DNA of 64,000 nucleotides from an uncultured Prevotellaceae bacterium (GTDB taxonomy: Bacteria; Bacteroidota; Bacteroidia; Bacteroidales; Bacteroidaceae), in assembly GCA_902771785.1 (NCBI GenBank), contig CACXYH010000003.1, forward strand, positions 1 through 64,000. Reading direction: 5' to 3'. The position numbers and the translations under genes were made by a program. Positions 1 to 8,997 of the stretch are shown in pieces. Position 1 is the stretch's first letter; every line of letters starts with the position of its first letter. Under the pieces are notes generated by a model that saw only the letters and a program-made list of their open reading frames with translations, made no database searches and had not been told where the DNA came from.

Positions 1-241
1 CCTTGTCGTAGTCGAAGTCATCAGGCAGAGGTTCTATGTCCTCGACGAGTTTCATTACTTCGGGCGAGATATGCATATCCTCACGACGGATTTTCGGCCA
101 GCCCTTATCGGTGACACTTGCCGATCTTTCGGCTTTCACTTCTTCATACAGATGGTCGGCAAGCCACTGCTTGTTACTCGTCGAGAGTGCCATTGAGTGC
201 AAGAAATTCAGCACAGTATCCATTGAGATTGTCAAGTTCAT
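1..241 (-). CDS. Hypothetical small protein, cut by the left window edge
   Basis: Reading leftward from the ATG at 239-241 gives an open frame of 80 codons that runs off the window. It begins MNLTISMDTVLNFLHSMAL and continues with SNKQWLADHLYEEV and later ISPEVMKLVEDIEPLP. A second ATG at 223 is an alternative start. A textbook promoter (268-298) lies just upstream with a leader of about 20 nt, which favours a real gene. The composition (short helical N-terminus, then a W-P-x-I-R-R-E-D segment) resembles small Bacteroidetes proteins often found next to toxin genes, so an antitoxin-like role is possible. That is only an impression, because the partner gene would lie outside the window. Confidence 0.6.
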   Translation of the reverse strand, partial: MNLTISMDTVLNFLHSMALSTSNKQWLADHLYEEVKAERSASVTDKGWPKIRREDMHISPEVMKLVEDIEPLPDDFDYDK

Positions 242-267
242 AAGCGGTCACGTTAGAATTACGGCGA

Positions 268-298
268 CAAAGTTAATGATAATTTTGCAGAATAACAA
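268..298 (-). promoter_or_regulatory. Bacteroidetes-type promoter for the left-edge gene
   Basis: On the minus strand the -7 box TAACTTTG (268-275) follows a TTG (296-298) after 20 nt. This matches the Bacteroidetes primary-sigma pattern TTG-N19-21-TAnnTTTG. Transcription would start near 261, about 20 nt before the ATG at 241. Confidence 0.75.
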
Positions 299-370
299 AA
301 CTTCGGCTATTTTTTGTTCATTATTATATAAGGCAGTCCGTCGTGGCGGGCTTTTTCATTCCTCGCCAAT

Positions 371-395
371 GTATCCTGTTCAGCGAACAAGATAC
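371..395. other. Short imperfect hairpin between the left-edge gene and clpC
   Basis: An imperfect inverted repeat (GTATC and TGTTC against GAACA and GATAC, with one mismatch and a loop of about three bases) lies between the promoter of the left-edge gene and the clpC terminator. No function can be assigned. The remainder of 299-411 shows no gene. Confidence 0.35.
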
Positions 396-411
396 AGGCT
401 ATAGCAAATAG

Positions 412-451
412 AGAAGAAAGGCCGTTGGTGAACTCCAACGGCCTTTCTTCT
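412..451 (-). terminator. Terminator of clpC
   Basis: A perfect 17-bp inverted repeat (412-428 against 435-451, loop of 6 nt) starts 4 nt after the clpC stop codon. The outer arms are A/T-rich (AGAAG...CTTCT), so the hairpin has a U-run in either direction and could stop transcription both ways. Confidence 0.85.
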
Positions 452-455
452 GTAC

Positions 456-3002
456 TTATGCTTTCACTTCGAACGTCAGTTCTTCTTTGTCGGGCTGCTT
501 GGTGATGGTGATGACGTCGCCAAGCTTCAGCCCATCGTTGACGATGAGCTCGCTGATGCCATCCTCGATGTAGGTCTGGATGGCTCGCTTCAGCGGACGG
601 GCTCCAAACTGCACATCGTAGCCCTTGGTGGCTACCCACTCCTTGGCCTCATCGCTCAGCTCCACGTGGTAGCCCAGCTCCTCGATGCGGTTCCACAGAC
701 CCTTCAGCTCAATATCGATGATCTGCTTGATGGCGCTGAGGTCGAGCTGGTCGAAGGTGATAATCTCATCAAGACGGTTGAGGAATTCGGGCGAGAACTG
801 CTTGGAGAGGGCTTTCTGCACGATGCTTCGTGCGTGCTCCTTGTCCTTGTCGTTCATCATGAGCCCCAGGCTGCCGGCGGTGAAGCCTACGCCGCGCCCG
901 AAGTCCTTCAGCTGACGGGTTCCTGCATTAGAAGTCATGATGATGACGGTGTTGCGGAAGTCGACGAAGCGCCCGTTGCCATCAGTCAGGCGACCTTCAT
1001 CGAGCACCTGCAGCAGCAGGTTGAACACGTTGCCATGGGCTTTCTCTATCTCGTCGAGCAGCACGATGGAGTAGGGGTGACGGCGCACGCGCTCCGTGAG
1101 CTGGCCGCCTTCCTCGTAGCCCACATAGCCCGGAGGCGCTCCTATGAGTCGCGACACGTTGAACGACTCGGTGTACTCGCTCATGTCGATGCGGATGAGT
1201 GCGTCGGCCGAGCCAAACATGAACTCAGCGAGTTTTTTGGCCAGATAGGTCTTTCCCACACCCGTAGGACCAAGGAACATGAAGGCGCCGATGGGGTGGT
1301 TGGGGTCTTTCAGTCCCACGCGGTTGCGCTGAATGGCACGCACCAGCTTGTCGATAGCGGGATCTTGGGCCACAACGGCACCCTTCAGCTCGCTGGACAT
1401 ACCCTTCAGACGGATACCCTCACTCTGGGCAATGCGCTGGACGGGCACGCCGGTCATCATCGACACCACATCGGCAACGACAGCCTCGTCGACCGTCTGG
1501 CGGTCGTCCATAGCTCCGTTAGTCCATTTCTCGTTGAGCACCACCAGCTCGGCCTCGAGCTCGGTCTGACGGTCGCGGTAGCTGGCAGCCAGCTCGAAGT
1601 TCTGGTTCTTGACGGCTGCCTGCTTGCGCTCCTTGATGCGGGCAAGCTCTTTCTCCTTCTCGGCAATCTCGGGCGGTATCTGAGCATTAGATAGATGTAC
1701 GCGCGAGCCTGCCTCGTCCATCGCATCGATGGCTTTGTCAGGGAATGCGCGGTCGGAAATGTAGCGTTCTGTCAATTTGACACATGCCATGATGGCATCG
1801 TCGGTATACTCTACGTGGTGGTGATGCTCGTAGCGGTCTTTGATGTTGCGCAGTATCTGCAGCGTCTCGTCGTGGTTGGTTGGCTCGACGAGCACCTTCT
1901 GGAAACGGCGTTCGAGGGCTCCGTCTTTCTCGATGGAGTTGCGATACTCATCGAGCGTGGTGGCTCCGATGCACTGGATGGTTCCGCGAGCCAGCGCAGG
2001 TTTCATGATGTTGGCGGCATCCATGGTGCCGGCAGCCGAGCCGGCTCCGATGAGCGTATGGATTTCATCGATGAAGACGATGATGTTGGGGTCGCTCTCG
2101 AGCTCCTTCAGCAGGGCTCTGACACGCTCTTCGAACTGTCCGCGATACTTGGTGCCTGCCACAACGGCAGTCATGTCGAGGGAAACGATGCGGCGGCCGA
2201 AGAGCATGGGCGACGTCTTGTGCTGGGCAACGAGCTGTGCCAGCCCCTCGACGATGGCGCTCTTGCCCACGCCAGGCTCGCCAATGAGGATGGGGTTGTT
2301 CTTCTTGCGCCGGCCGAGAATCTCGACCACGCGCTGGATTTCGCGCTCACGCCCCACGACGGGATCGAGCTTGCCTTCGGCTGCTGCCACGGTAAGGTCA
2401 GTCGAGAAGTTGTCGAGCACGGGCGTTTTCGACTCTTTCTTCTGCTGCTGCGTGGTGGTCGTTGCTTGCGAGCCCTGATTGCCGCCTGCCGGCTGCGAGC
2501 CTGAAGAGGTCTCTTCGTAATCGTCCTCGTCTTCGTCGGGCAAGCTTATGCCGTTGATGGGGTGCTGTTGCGAGTGCAACAGGCTCAGTACGTCTTCGTA
2601 ATTCATGTTGTTGTTTTGAAGTATTTGTTTTGCTCCGTTGTCTACGTGGTCGTGGAGGATGGCGAGCAGCAGATGTTGCTCGTCGACCTTAGTGGTGTGC
2701 TGCATACGCGCCTCAAGCACTGCCAGCTTCAGAATGTTGGAAGCACGCTCATTGAGCACCAGCTCTTGGGTGTTGATGGGCATTCCCAGTTCGTCTTCGC
2801 GCACTTTCTGCTCGAGGGCCGTCTTCACCGATGGAATGTTCAGGCGCAGACGATGGAAAACATCGATCACCGGGCCTTCGTTCATTCGGAGCAGACCCAG
2901 CAACAAATGTTCGGGGCCTACCGAGCGACTGGCCAAGCGAGCTGCCTCCTCACGGCTGTAGGCAAGGATTTCGGATACTTTGGGTGAAAATTGACTGGTC
3001 AT
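456..3002 (-). CDS. clpC: ATP-dependent Clp protease ATP-binding subunit ClpC (AAA+ unfoldase)
   Basis: An 848-residue cytoplasmic Hsp100 unfoldase that feeds proteins to ClpP. Domains in order: double Clp_N repeat (about residues 5-145); a Q/S-rich linker with an acidic DEDEDDYEE patch; AAA module 1 with Walker A GEPGVGKSAIVEGLA and Walker B VFIDEIHTL; a short UVR-like coiled segment (KNQNFELAASYRDRQ) between the modules; AAA module 2 with Walker A GPTGVGKTYLAKKL and Walker B VLLDEIEKAH. The short middle domain separates it from ClpB, and a VGF tripeptide in module 2 (GRGVGFTAG) fits the ClpP-docking loop. clpP is not in the window. The gene stands alone and ends at a strong hairpin. I see no TAnnTTTG box directly upstream, so stress-type regulation is possible but not shown. 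Confidence 0.95.
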   Translation of the reverse strand: MTSQFSPKVSEILAYSREEAARLASRSVGPEHLLLGLLRMNEGPVIDVFHRLRLNIPSVKTALEQKVREDELGMPINTQELVLNERASNILKLAVLEARMQHTTKVDEQHLLLAILHDHVDNGAKQILQNNNMNYEDVLSLLHSQQHPINGISLPDEDEDDYEETSSGSQPAGGNQGSQATTTTQQQKKESKTPVLDNFSTDLTVAAAEGKLDPVVGREREIQRVVEILGRRKKNNPILIGEPGVGKSAIVEGLAQLVAQHKTSPMLFGRRIVSLDMTAVVAGTKYRGQFEERVRALLKELESDPNIIVFIDEIHTLIGAGSAAGTMDAANIMKPALARGTIQCIGATTLDEYRNSIEKDGALERRFQKVLVEPTNHDETLQILRNIKDRYEHHHHVEYTDDAIMACVKLTERYISDRAFPDKAIDAMDEAGSRVHLSNAQIPPEIAEKEKELARIKERKQAAVKNQNFELAASYRDRQTELEAELVVLNEKWTNGAMDDRQTVDEAVVADVVSMMTGVPVQRIAQSEGIRLKGMSSELKGAVVAQDPAIDKLVRAIQRNRVGLKDPNHPIGAFMFLGPTGVGKTYLAKKLAEFMFGSADALIRIDMSEYTESFNVSRLIGAPPGYVGYEEGGQLTERVRRHPYSIVLLDEIEKAHGNVFNLLLQVLDEGRLTDGNGRFVDFRNTVIIMTSNAGTRQLKDFGRGVGFTAGSLGLMMNDKDKEHARSIVQKALSKQFSPEFLNRLDEIITFDQLDLSAIKQIIDIELKGLWNRIEELGYHVELSDEAKEWVATKGYDVQFGARPLKRAIQTYIEDGISELIVNDGLKLGDVITITKQPDKEELTFEVKA

Positions 3003-3081
3003 TCTATTTATATTAATTGTTAGTTAAACTGCAAAAGGCGTGCCAAATATTTGCGAGAGCGCAAAAATGTCTGTCTTTTTG

Positions 3082-3112
3082 TTGGTCGTTAATAGAAAAA
3101 AGTGTAACTTTG
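3082..3112 (+). promoter_or_regulatory. Promoter of the ilv operon
   Basis: TTG (3082-3084), then 20 nt, then TAACTTTG (3105-3112): a full match to the Bacteroidetes promoter pattern, 38 nt before the ilvD ATG. The short leader leaves no room for a classical leader-peptide attenuator. Confidence 0.8.
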
Positions 3113-3150
3113 CACCCATTATTTTTGAGAAAGTATAACAAAAAGACGAT

Positions 3151-4953
3151 ATGAAGCATCAATTGAGAAGCAATGTCTGCACAGAAGGCAGACGAATGGC
3201 AGGTGCACGTGCGTTGTGGGTAGCCACCGGCATGAAGCAGGAACAGTTCGGACGTCCGATTATTGCAGTGGTCAACTCATTCACACAGTTTGTACCAGGA
3301 CACACCCATCTGCACGAAATAGGGCAGATAGTGCGGGAGGAAATAGAGAAAATGGGATGCTACGCGGCAGAATTCAACACGATTGCCATCGACGACGGCA
3401 TTGCCATGGGACATGACGGCATGCTCTACTCCCTTCCTTCGCGCGACATTATTGCCGACTCGGTGGAGTATATGGTCAATGCGCACAAGGCCGACGCCAT
3501 GATTTGCATCTCGAACTGCGACAAAGTGACACCCGGCATGCTGATGGCTGCCATGCGGCTGAACATTCCGACGGTGTTCTGTTCGGGCGGACCGATGGAA
3601 GCCGGACGGTGGCGCGGAGAGAATGCCGACCTGATTACGGCCATGGTGAAAGGAGCCGACCCCTCTGTGACCGACGAGGAGATGAAGGAAATTGAAGCCT
3701 GCGCTTGTCCCGGCTGTGGAAGCTGTTCTGGCATGTTCACCGCCAACTCCATGAACTCGCTCACCGAGGCCATCGGCCTGAGTCTGCCTGGCAACGGAAC
3801 CATTCTGGCTACGCACACCAACCGAATAGAACTCTTCAAGCAGGCTGCACGACAGGTGGTGAAGAATGCGCTGGCCTACTACGAGCAGGGCGACGAGAGC
3901 GTGTTGCCACGCAACATTGCCACCCGCAAGGCTTTCATGAATGCGATGGCACTCGACATTGCCATGGGCGGCAGCACCAACACCGTGCTACACCTGCTGG
4001 CCGTGGCGCAGGAAGCAGGCACCGACTTCAAGATGCAGGACATCGACGAGCTTTCGCGCCGAGTGCCTTGCCTCTGCAAGCTGGCACCCAACACGCAAAA
4101 GTATAGTGTGCAGGAGTGCAACAGGGCTGGCGGCATTCTGGGCATTCTCAATGAGCTCAACAAGGGCGGACTGATTGACGGTTCGGCCATGCGTGTCGAC
4201 GGAATGACGCTGAACGAAGCGATGCAGAAGTACAGCATCGTCGACGGCACCATCGACGACGAGGCCAACCGCATCTACCAGAGCGCACCAGGCAACCGCT
4301 TCTCGACGAAGATGGGATCGCAGTCGGAACAGTGGGGCACGCTCGACACCGACAGAGCGAATGGTTGCATCAGAGACATCGCACATGCCTACACGAAAGA
4401 CGGAGGACTGGCCGTGCTCTTTGGAAACATTGCACAGGACGGATGCGTCGTCAAGACGGCCGGCGTCGACGAGCGCCTATGGCACTTCGAGGGTCCGGCC
4501 GTGGTGTTCGACTCTCAGGAAGATGCCTGCGAGGGCATTCTGGGCGGAAAGGTGAAAAAGGGCGACTGCGTAGTGATTACCCATGAAGGACCCAAGGGTG
4601 GACCTGGTATGCAGGAGATGCTCTATCCGACATCGTACATCAAGTCGATGCACATGGGCAAAGAGTGTGCGCTGATTACCGACGGACGCTTCTCGGGCGG
4701 CACCAGCGGACTCTCCATCGGACACATCTCGCCAGAAGCTGCCAACGGCGGTAACATAGGCAAGATAAAAGATGGCGACATCATTGAAATCGACATTCCC
4801 GGCCGCTCCATCAACGTGCGTCTTACTGACGAGGAGCTGGCCCAGCGGCCACAACAGCCGCTGAAGCGGAACCGCGTGGTGAGCAAGGCCCTACGTGCGT
4901 ATGCACAAAGCGTCAGCTCGGCCGACAAAGGCGGAGTGAGGATAATAGAATAA
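3151..4953 (+). CDS. ilvD: Dihydroxy-acid dehydratase
   Basis: A 600-residue IlvD/Edd-family enzyme that dehydrates 2,3-dihydroxy-3-methylbutanoate (and the valerate homologue) to the 2-keto acid, the third step of valine and isoleucine synthesis. Iron-sulfur cysteines appear in [12 protein letters not shown] (near residue 120) and [18 protein letters not shown] (near 190). The C-terminal swivel domain carries [11 protein letters not shown] and [15 protein letters not shown]. Length is normal. First gene of ilvD-ilvB-ilvN-thioesterase, with a 35-nt gap to ilvB. The cluster makes biosynthetic IlvD much more likely than Edd or a sugar-acid dehydratase. Confidence 0.96.
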   Translation: MKHQLRSNVCTEGRRMAGARALWVATGMKQEQFGRPIIAVVNSFTQFVPGHTHLHEIGQIVREEIEKMGCYAAEFNTIAIDDGIAMGHDGMLYSLPSRDIIADSVEYMVNAHKADAMICISNCDKVTPGMLMAAMRLNIPTVFCSGGPMEAGRWRGENADLITAMVKGADPSVTDEEMKEIEACACPGCGSCSGMFTANSMNSLTEAIGLSLPGNGTILATHTNRIELFKQAARQVVKNALAYYEQGDESVLPRNIATRKAFMNAMALDIAMGGSTNTVLHLLAVAQEAGTDFKMQDIDELSRRVPCLCKLAPNTQKYSVQECNRAGGILGILNELNKGGLIDGSAMRVDGMTLNEAMQKYSIVDGTIDDEANRIYQSAPGNRFSTKMGSQSEQWGTLDTDRANGCIRDIAHAYTKDGGLAVLFGNIAQDGCVVKTAGVDERLWHFEGPAVVFDSQEDACEGILGGKVKKGDCVVITHEGPKGGPGMQEMLYPTSYIKSMHMGKECALITDGRFSGGTSGLSIGHISPEAANGGNIGKIKDGDIIEIDIPGRSINVRLTDEELAQRPQQPLKRNRVVSKALRAYAQSVSSADKGGVRIIE

Positions 4954-4988
4954 TGTGTGTGTGAACCTCGAATTAAGCTGATTATATA

Positions 4989-6701
4989 ATGAACAAAGAA
5001 ATAACAGGTAGCGAGGCTATGATGAAAGCATTGCAGGCAGAAGGAGTGAAAACAATCTTCGGCTATCCTGGCGGAGCCATCATGCCTGTCTACGATGCGC
5101 TCTACGACTATACACAGGGCGAAGACAAAGCTTTCGAACATATTCTTGTGCGTCATGAACAGGGAGCTGCTCATGCTGCCGAAGGCTATGCCCGAGTGAG
5201 TGGGGAGGTGGGCGTCTGCATCGTGACAAGTGGTCCTGGTGCTACCAACACGCTGACGGGCGTTGCCGACGCCATGATGGACTCGACACCCCTCGTGGTG
5301 ATTGCCGGCCAGGTGGCTATCGCCTCGCTGGGAACGGATGCCTTTCAGGAGGTAGACCTCGTGGGCGTTGCGCAACCGATATCGAAATGGAGCTACCAGA
5401 TACGCCATGCTGAAGACATTGCATGGGCTGTGAGCCGAGCCTTCTACATAGCACGCAGCGGCCGACCTGGCCCTGTGGTGCTCGACTTCCCACGGAACGC
5501 CCAAGTGGAGAAAATCGTTTGGGAACCAAAGAAGGTTGACTTCGTGCGCTCTTATGTGGCATATCCGAAACTCGATATGGATGCAGTCAAGAAGGCTGCA
5601 GCACTCATCAACAGCGCAAAGCGTCCGCTGGCACTCGTCGGGCAGGGCGTGGAACTGGGCAATGCCCAAGAAGAGCTGAAGGCTTTCCTCGAAAAGGCCG
5701 ACATTCCCGCAGGACGAACGATGTTAGGCCTGTCGGCACTTCCCAGTAATCACCCGCTGAACGTGGGCATGCTGGGTATGCATGGCAACTATGCAGTCAA
5801 TCTGAAAGAGCAGGAATGCGACGTGCTTATTGCTATAGGTATGAGGTTCAGCGACCGAGTAACCGGTTCGCTCAAGACCTATGCCAAGCAGGCAAAGGTC
5901 ATTCACCTGGATATTGACAAGAGTGAAATAGACAAGAACGTGAAGACCGACGTTGCCATCATTGCCAACTGCAAGGAATCGCTGCCCGTACTGACGGCGC
6001 TCGTGGGCAAAGGCAACCATGCAGCATGGCGCGAATCGTTTCTTCCGCTCGACGAGAAGGAGCGCCAGCAGGTGATAGAGCCTGCCATTCACCCCAAGGA
6101 AGGCCCGCTGCTGATGGGCGAGGTGGTGAATGCCGTAGCCGAGCAGGCTGCCGACGATGCTGTGCTCGTGACGGATGTAGGGCAGAACCAGCTGTTTGCC
6201 ACTCGCTACTTCAAGTATCACCACAAGCGCAGCATCTGCACCAGCGGCGGTCTGGGCACCATGGGCTACGGACTTCCTGCTGCCATCGGCGCAACCTTCG
6301 GCGCAGACGGCCGACAGGTTGTGTGCTTCATGGGCGACGGCGGATTCCAGATGTGCATAGAAGAGCTGGGCACTATCATGGAACAGCAGGCTCCTGTGAA
6401 AATGATTCTGATGAACAACCACTATCTGGGCAACGTACGCCAATGGCAGGACATGTTCTGGAATCGCAGGAAGTCGTTCACACGAATGCTCAACCCTTGC
6501 TATGAACTTGTGGCAAAGGCCTATGGCATAAGCTACGAGGCGGTGACCGACCGCACGAAGCTGGCCGAGGCCATCAGCCGGATGCTATCCACCGACGGAC
6601 CGTTCTTGCTTGAGTGTGCCATTCTTGAGGACGATAATGTTCTGCCGATGACACCTCCTGGCATGAGCGTCGACGAGATGATGCTTAGTCTTAATGTATA
6701 A
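4989..6701 (+). CDS. ilvB: Acetolactate synthase, large (catalytic) subunit
   Basis: A 570-residue thiamine-diphosphate enzyme. It condenses two pyruvates to acetolactate, or pyruvate with 2-ketobutyrate to acetohydroxybutyrate, the first committed step of branched-chain amino-acid synthesis. The N-terminal catalytic Glu is in RHEQGAAHAAEGYA. The FAD/middle domain runs from about 195 to 330. The C-terminal ThDP motif starts at GDGGFQM and ends at NNHYLGNVRQWQ. The small subunit follows after 9 nt, as expected for an AHAS pair. The unbroken frame and length argue for an active enzyme. Confidence 0.96.
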   Translation: MNKEITGSEAMMKALQAEGVKTIFGYPGGAIMPVYDALYDYTQGEDKAFEHILVRHEQGAAHAAEGYARVSGEVGVCIVTSGPGATNTLTGVADAMMDSTPLVVIAGQVAIASLGTDAFQEVDLVGVAQPISKWSYQIRHAEDIAWAVSRAFYIARSGRPGPVVLDFPRNAQVEKIVWEPKKVDFVRSYVAYPKLDMDAVKKAAALINSAKRPLALVGQGVELGNAQEELKAFLEKADIPAGRTMLGLSALPSNHPLNVGMLGMHGNYAVNLKEQECDVLIAIGMRFSDRVTGSLKTYAKQAKVIHLDIDKSEIDKNVKTDVAIIANCKESLPVLTALVGKGNHAAWRESFLPLDEKERQQVIEPAIHPKEGPLLMGEVVNAVAEQAADDAVLVTDVGQNQLFATRYFKYHHKRSICTSGGLGTMGYGLPAAIGATFGADGRQVVCFMGDGGFQMCIEELGTIMEQQAPVKMILMNNHYLGNVRQWQDMFWNRRKSFTRMLNPCYELVAKAYGISYEAVTDRTKLAEAISRMLSTDGPFLLECAILEDDNVLPMTPPGMSVDEMMLSLNV

Positions 6702-6710
6702 ATAAGGTAT

Positions 6711-7256
6711 ATGGAACAGGCTAATAAACTATACACCCTGCTGGTCTATTCAGAGAATATCGCAGGTATTCTGAACCAGATAACGGCTGTCTTTACGCGG
6801 CGTCAGGTAAACATTGAGAGTCTTAACGTGTCGGCATCGAGCATTCCTGGAGTGCATAAGTACACGATTACGGCATGGAGCGATGAAGACCAGATCATAA
6901 AAATCACCAAGCAGATAGAGAAGAAAATCGATGTGGTGAAGGCCAACTACTTCACCGACGACCAACTCTTCATTCGCGAGTCAGGACTCTACAAGCTGGC
7001 AACGGAGAAGCTCATGCAGAATCCAGAGATCAGCAGGACCATACGACGCCACGAAGCAAGTATTACGGAGGTGAACCCTACCTACGTAATTGTGATGAAA
7101 TATGGTGTAACGGCTGATGTCATCTCGCTCTACAAGGAGCTTGATGCCTTCGGCTGCGTGTTGCAGTACACCCGTTCAGGACGTATCGCCGTCACTCGAG
7201 GAACACAAGAGCAGGTGAGCGAATTCCTGGAACTGCGCGAAAAGGGTACTATCTAA
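6711..7256 (+). CDS. ilvN: Acetolactate synthase, small (regulatory) subunit
   Basis: A 181-residue protein with an N-terminal ACT domain (YTLLVYSENIAGILNQITAV, residues about 7-75) and a C-terminal ACT-like half (about 95-175). In this family the subunit activates the large subunit and gives valine feedback inhibition. The size matches IlvH/IlvN of the long type. It starts 9 nt after ilvB and is followed 16 nt later by the thioesterase gene, so translation of the operon is probably coupled. Confidence 0.93.
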   Translation: MEQANKLYTLLVYSENIAGILNQITAVFTRRQVNIESLNVSASSIPGVHKYTITAWSDEDQIIKITKQIEKKIDVVKANYFTDDQLFIRESGLYKLATEKLMQNPEISRTIRRHEASITEVNPTYVIVMKYGVTADVISLYKELDAFGCVLQYTRSGRIAVTRGTQEQVSEFLELREKGTI

Positions 7257-7272
7257 TTAAAACGTAAGAAAC

Positions 7273-8028
7273 ATGAACGAACACATAGAGAAAGTAGGTT
7301 GTTATCCCTTTATGGCAGAGCCCTTCCATTGTGATTTCTCTGGCCATCTGTTTATGGGACATCTGGGAAATCACCTGCTGAATGCTGCCGACTTTCACTC
7401 CTCAGCGCGAGGCTTTGGAATGAAATACCTGATGACGATCAAGCGCTCGTGGGTGCTCTCACGACTGGCCATTGAAATGACCGACGAGATGCCGCTGCAA
7501 TACACGCGCTTCAATGTGGAGACTTGGGTGGAAAGTGCGATGCGCTATTTCACGTCGCGCAATTTCCGTATTGTCGACGATGGGGGAAGGGTCTATGGCT
7601 ACGGGCGCTCCATCTGGGCGATGATTGACACGGAAAGCCGTCAGCCCACAGACATCCTCGCTATTGACAATGGGGCCATCAACCAATGGATTGTGAAGGA
7701 CAAAGAGTGCCCGATTGACAAAGGCGGCAGGGTGAAGATGAGTGAGCAAGCCGAACTGACAAGAACCATTGACACGTACTATAACGACGTAGACATTAAT
7801 GGCCACATCAACTCAGTCAAATACATTGAGCACGTGCTCGACCTGTGGCCGCTGGAGTGGTATCGTGAGCATGCCGTACGCCGCTTCGAAATAGCCTATG
7901 TGGCCGAAGCCCATGCTGGCGACACGCTTTCGTTCTATCGCGAGTCGGCATCAAACTTGGAGCACAGCATCCGTATAGTGCGAACCGATGGCACAGAGTG
8001 CTGCCGCAGCAAGGTCGTTTTCTGCTAA
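7273..8028 (+). CDS. Acyl-ACP thioesterase (FatA/FatB-like, double hot-dog)
   Basis: A 251-residue protein of the acyl-ACP thioesterase family, which releases free fatty acids from acyl carrier protein in the cytoplasm. The first hot-dog domain covers about residues 5-130. The second carries NDVDINGHINSVKYIEH (near 175), the Asn-x-His catalytic pattern of the family. It is the last gene of the ilv operon. In Bacteroides genomes I recall a thioesterase sitting between ilvN and ilvC. Here ilvC does not follow: the next gene, ribE, faces the other way. Its role next to branched-chain synthesis could be release of branched fatty acids built from 2-keto acids, which is an inference only. Confidence 0.85.
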   Translation: MNEHIEKVGCYPFMAEPFHCDFSGHLFMGHLGNHLLNAADFHSSARGFGMKYLMTIKRSWVLSRLAIEMTDEMPLQYTRFNVETWVESAMRYFTSRNFRIVDDGGRVYGYGRSIWAMIDTESRQPTDILAIDNGAINQWIVKDKECPIDKGGRVKMSEQAELTRTIDTYYNDVDINGHINSVKYIEHVLDLWPLEWYREHAVRRFEIAYVAEAHAGDTLSFYRESASNLEHSIRIVRTDGTECCRSKVVFC

Positions 8029-8050
8029 GTAGGCACGTTGGGCGAAGGCC

Positions 8051-8659
8051 TTAGTCGCGCTCAAGGGAGTGCAGGCGGGCTATGTATTTGCCGATGATGT
8101 CGAATTCAAGGTTGACAACGGTGCCTACACGAATGTCGCAGAAGTTGGTGTGCTCCATCGTGTAGGGAATGATGGCAACCTGGAATGTGTCTTCAGTAGG
8201 CCGGCATACGGTGAGGCTGACTCCATTGACGGTCACAGAACCTTTGTCGACAGTAAAATATCCGTTGCGCGCCATTTCGCGGTTGAAGGGATATTTGAAA
8301 GTGAAGTAGGTGCTTCCGTCGGCATCTTCCATTGCTATGCAGGTAGCAGTCTGATCTACATGCCCTTGCACGATGTGGCCATCGAGCCGTCCGTTCATGA
8401 GCATGCTCCGCTCTACGTTCACCTTATCGCCTACCTTCAGCAGGCCGAGGTTCGAGCGAAGGAGCGTTTCTTTCATCGCCGTCACCGTGTAGTTGCCGTC
8501 CTCTTTCTTCACAACAGTTAGGCAAACGCCATTATGGGCAACGCTTTGGTCAATGCTCAGTTCGTCGACGAATGAGCAGGTGAGCGTGAAGTCAATGTTT
8601 TCTCTGTCTTTCTTGATAGCTACAACGGTAGCAAATTCTTCTATGATGCCTGAGAACAT
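8051..8659 (-). CDS. ribE: Riboflavin synthase, alpha subunit
   Basis: A 202-residue enzyme that dismutates two 6,7-dimethyl-8-ribityllumazine molecules to riboflavin. It shows the typical start MFSGIIEE and two homologous lumazine-binding repeats (about 1-97 and 98-195), the second including GVSLTV and YTMEHTNF. It stands alone and converges with the ilv operon (22-nt gap). Its start lies 45 nt downstream of the structured element at 8705-8879, whose minus-strand promoter would also transcribe ribE. The sequence of that element does not fit the FMN riboswitch consensus. Confidence 0.95.
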   Translation of the reverse strand: MFSGIIEEFATVVAIKKDRENIDFTLTCSFVDELSIDQSVAHNGVCLTVVKKEDGNYTVTAMKETLLRSNLGLLKVGDKVNVERSMLMNGRLDGHIVQGHVDQTATCIAMEDADGSTYFTFKYPFNREMARNGYFTVDKGSVTVNGVSLTVCRPTEDTFQVAIIPYTMEHTNFCDIRVGTVVNLEFDIIGKYIARLHSLERD

Positions 8660-8704
8660 ATACCTATTTATATATTATAACTGATTTACTATTCCTTTTG
8701 TAAA

Positions 8705-8879
8705 AGGTTGCACTGGCGAAGTGATGAAAACTCCTTTATCACAGGTTATGGGTGCTCTCCGCCTTTGTAATCCACCGGCATGTGGATAATGCTTGGTTAG
8801 TGGCCCGCCATTGGCAAGTGAAGTCATCCCGTTTTCAACAGTTTATTTGATGAGTATCCCTATCTGCCCAGTGCAACCT
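8705..8879 (-). ncRNA. Candidate structured RNA (6S-like RNA or ribE leader); strand uncertain
   Basis: The ends form a perfect 12-bp stem (8705-8716 with 8868-8879). Inside are a second helix (8750-8757 with 8852-8860, one bulge), a hairpin 8793-8817 and a hairpin 8770-8787 (6-bp stem, 6-nt loop). A full promoter on the minus strand (8885-8915) would start transcription almost exactly at the outer stem, and the minus-strand 3' arm is followed by UUUU. That gives a roughly 180-nt RNA with paired ends, a shape like 6S RNA. Against the minus strand, several inner pairs are G-U on the plus strand and would be A-C on the minus strand. FMN and cobalamin riboswitch core sequences were looked for and not found. 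Confidence 0.5.
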
Positions 8880-8884
8880 GGCTG

Positions 8885-8915
8885 CAAAGGTACGAAATCT
8901 TTTTCTTCTTCGCAA
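8885..8915 (-). promoter_or_regulatory. Strong minus-strand promoter before the structured element and ribE
   Basis: On the minus strand TTG (8913-8915) is followed after 20 nt by TACCTTTG (8885-8892), a full match to the Bacteroidetes promoter pattern. The predicted start near 8879 coincides with the outer stem of the structured element. Confidence 0.8.
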
Positions 8916-8955
8916 AGTTTTTTCTATGAAATGCTGCCAGTTGTTGTTTTTTTTG

Positions 8956-8963
8956 TAATTTTG
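8956..8963 (+). promoter_or_regulatory. Probable -7 box of the GH2 gene
   Basis: TAATTTTG lies 34 nt before the ATG of the glycosidase gene and matches TAnnTTTG. No clear TTG is found at the expected -33 distance, so the promoter may be weak or need an activator. Confidence 0.55.
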
Positions 8964-8997
8964 TAGCCTACTAATCAACTAATACAAATTTAAACAG

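Noticed and set aside
36..404. 122-codon plus-strand frame at the left edge
   Set aside because: It runs against a minus-strand frame that has a full promoter, and its protein is Ser-rich without any motif.
1695..2504. Long open frames antisense to clpC (up to 342 codons)
   Set aside because: They lie fully inside clpC on the opposite strand, have His/Leu/Val-rich composition typical of shadow frames in G+C-rich codons, and match no protein family I know.
8705..8879. FMN riboswitch before ribE
   Set aside because: Expected by position, but the conserved core words of the RFN element are absent on both strands. A cobalamin riboswitch core was also not found.
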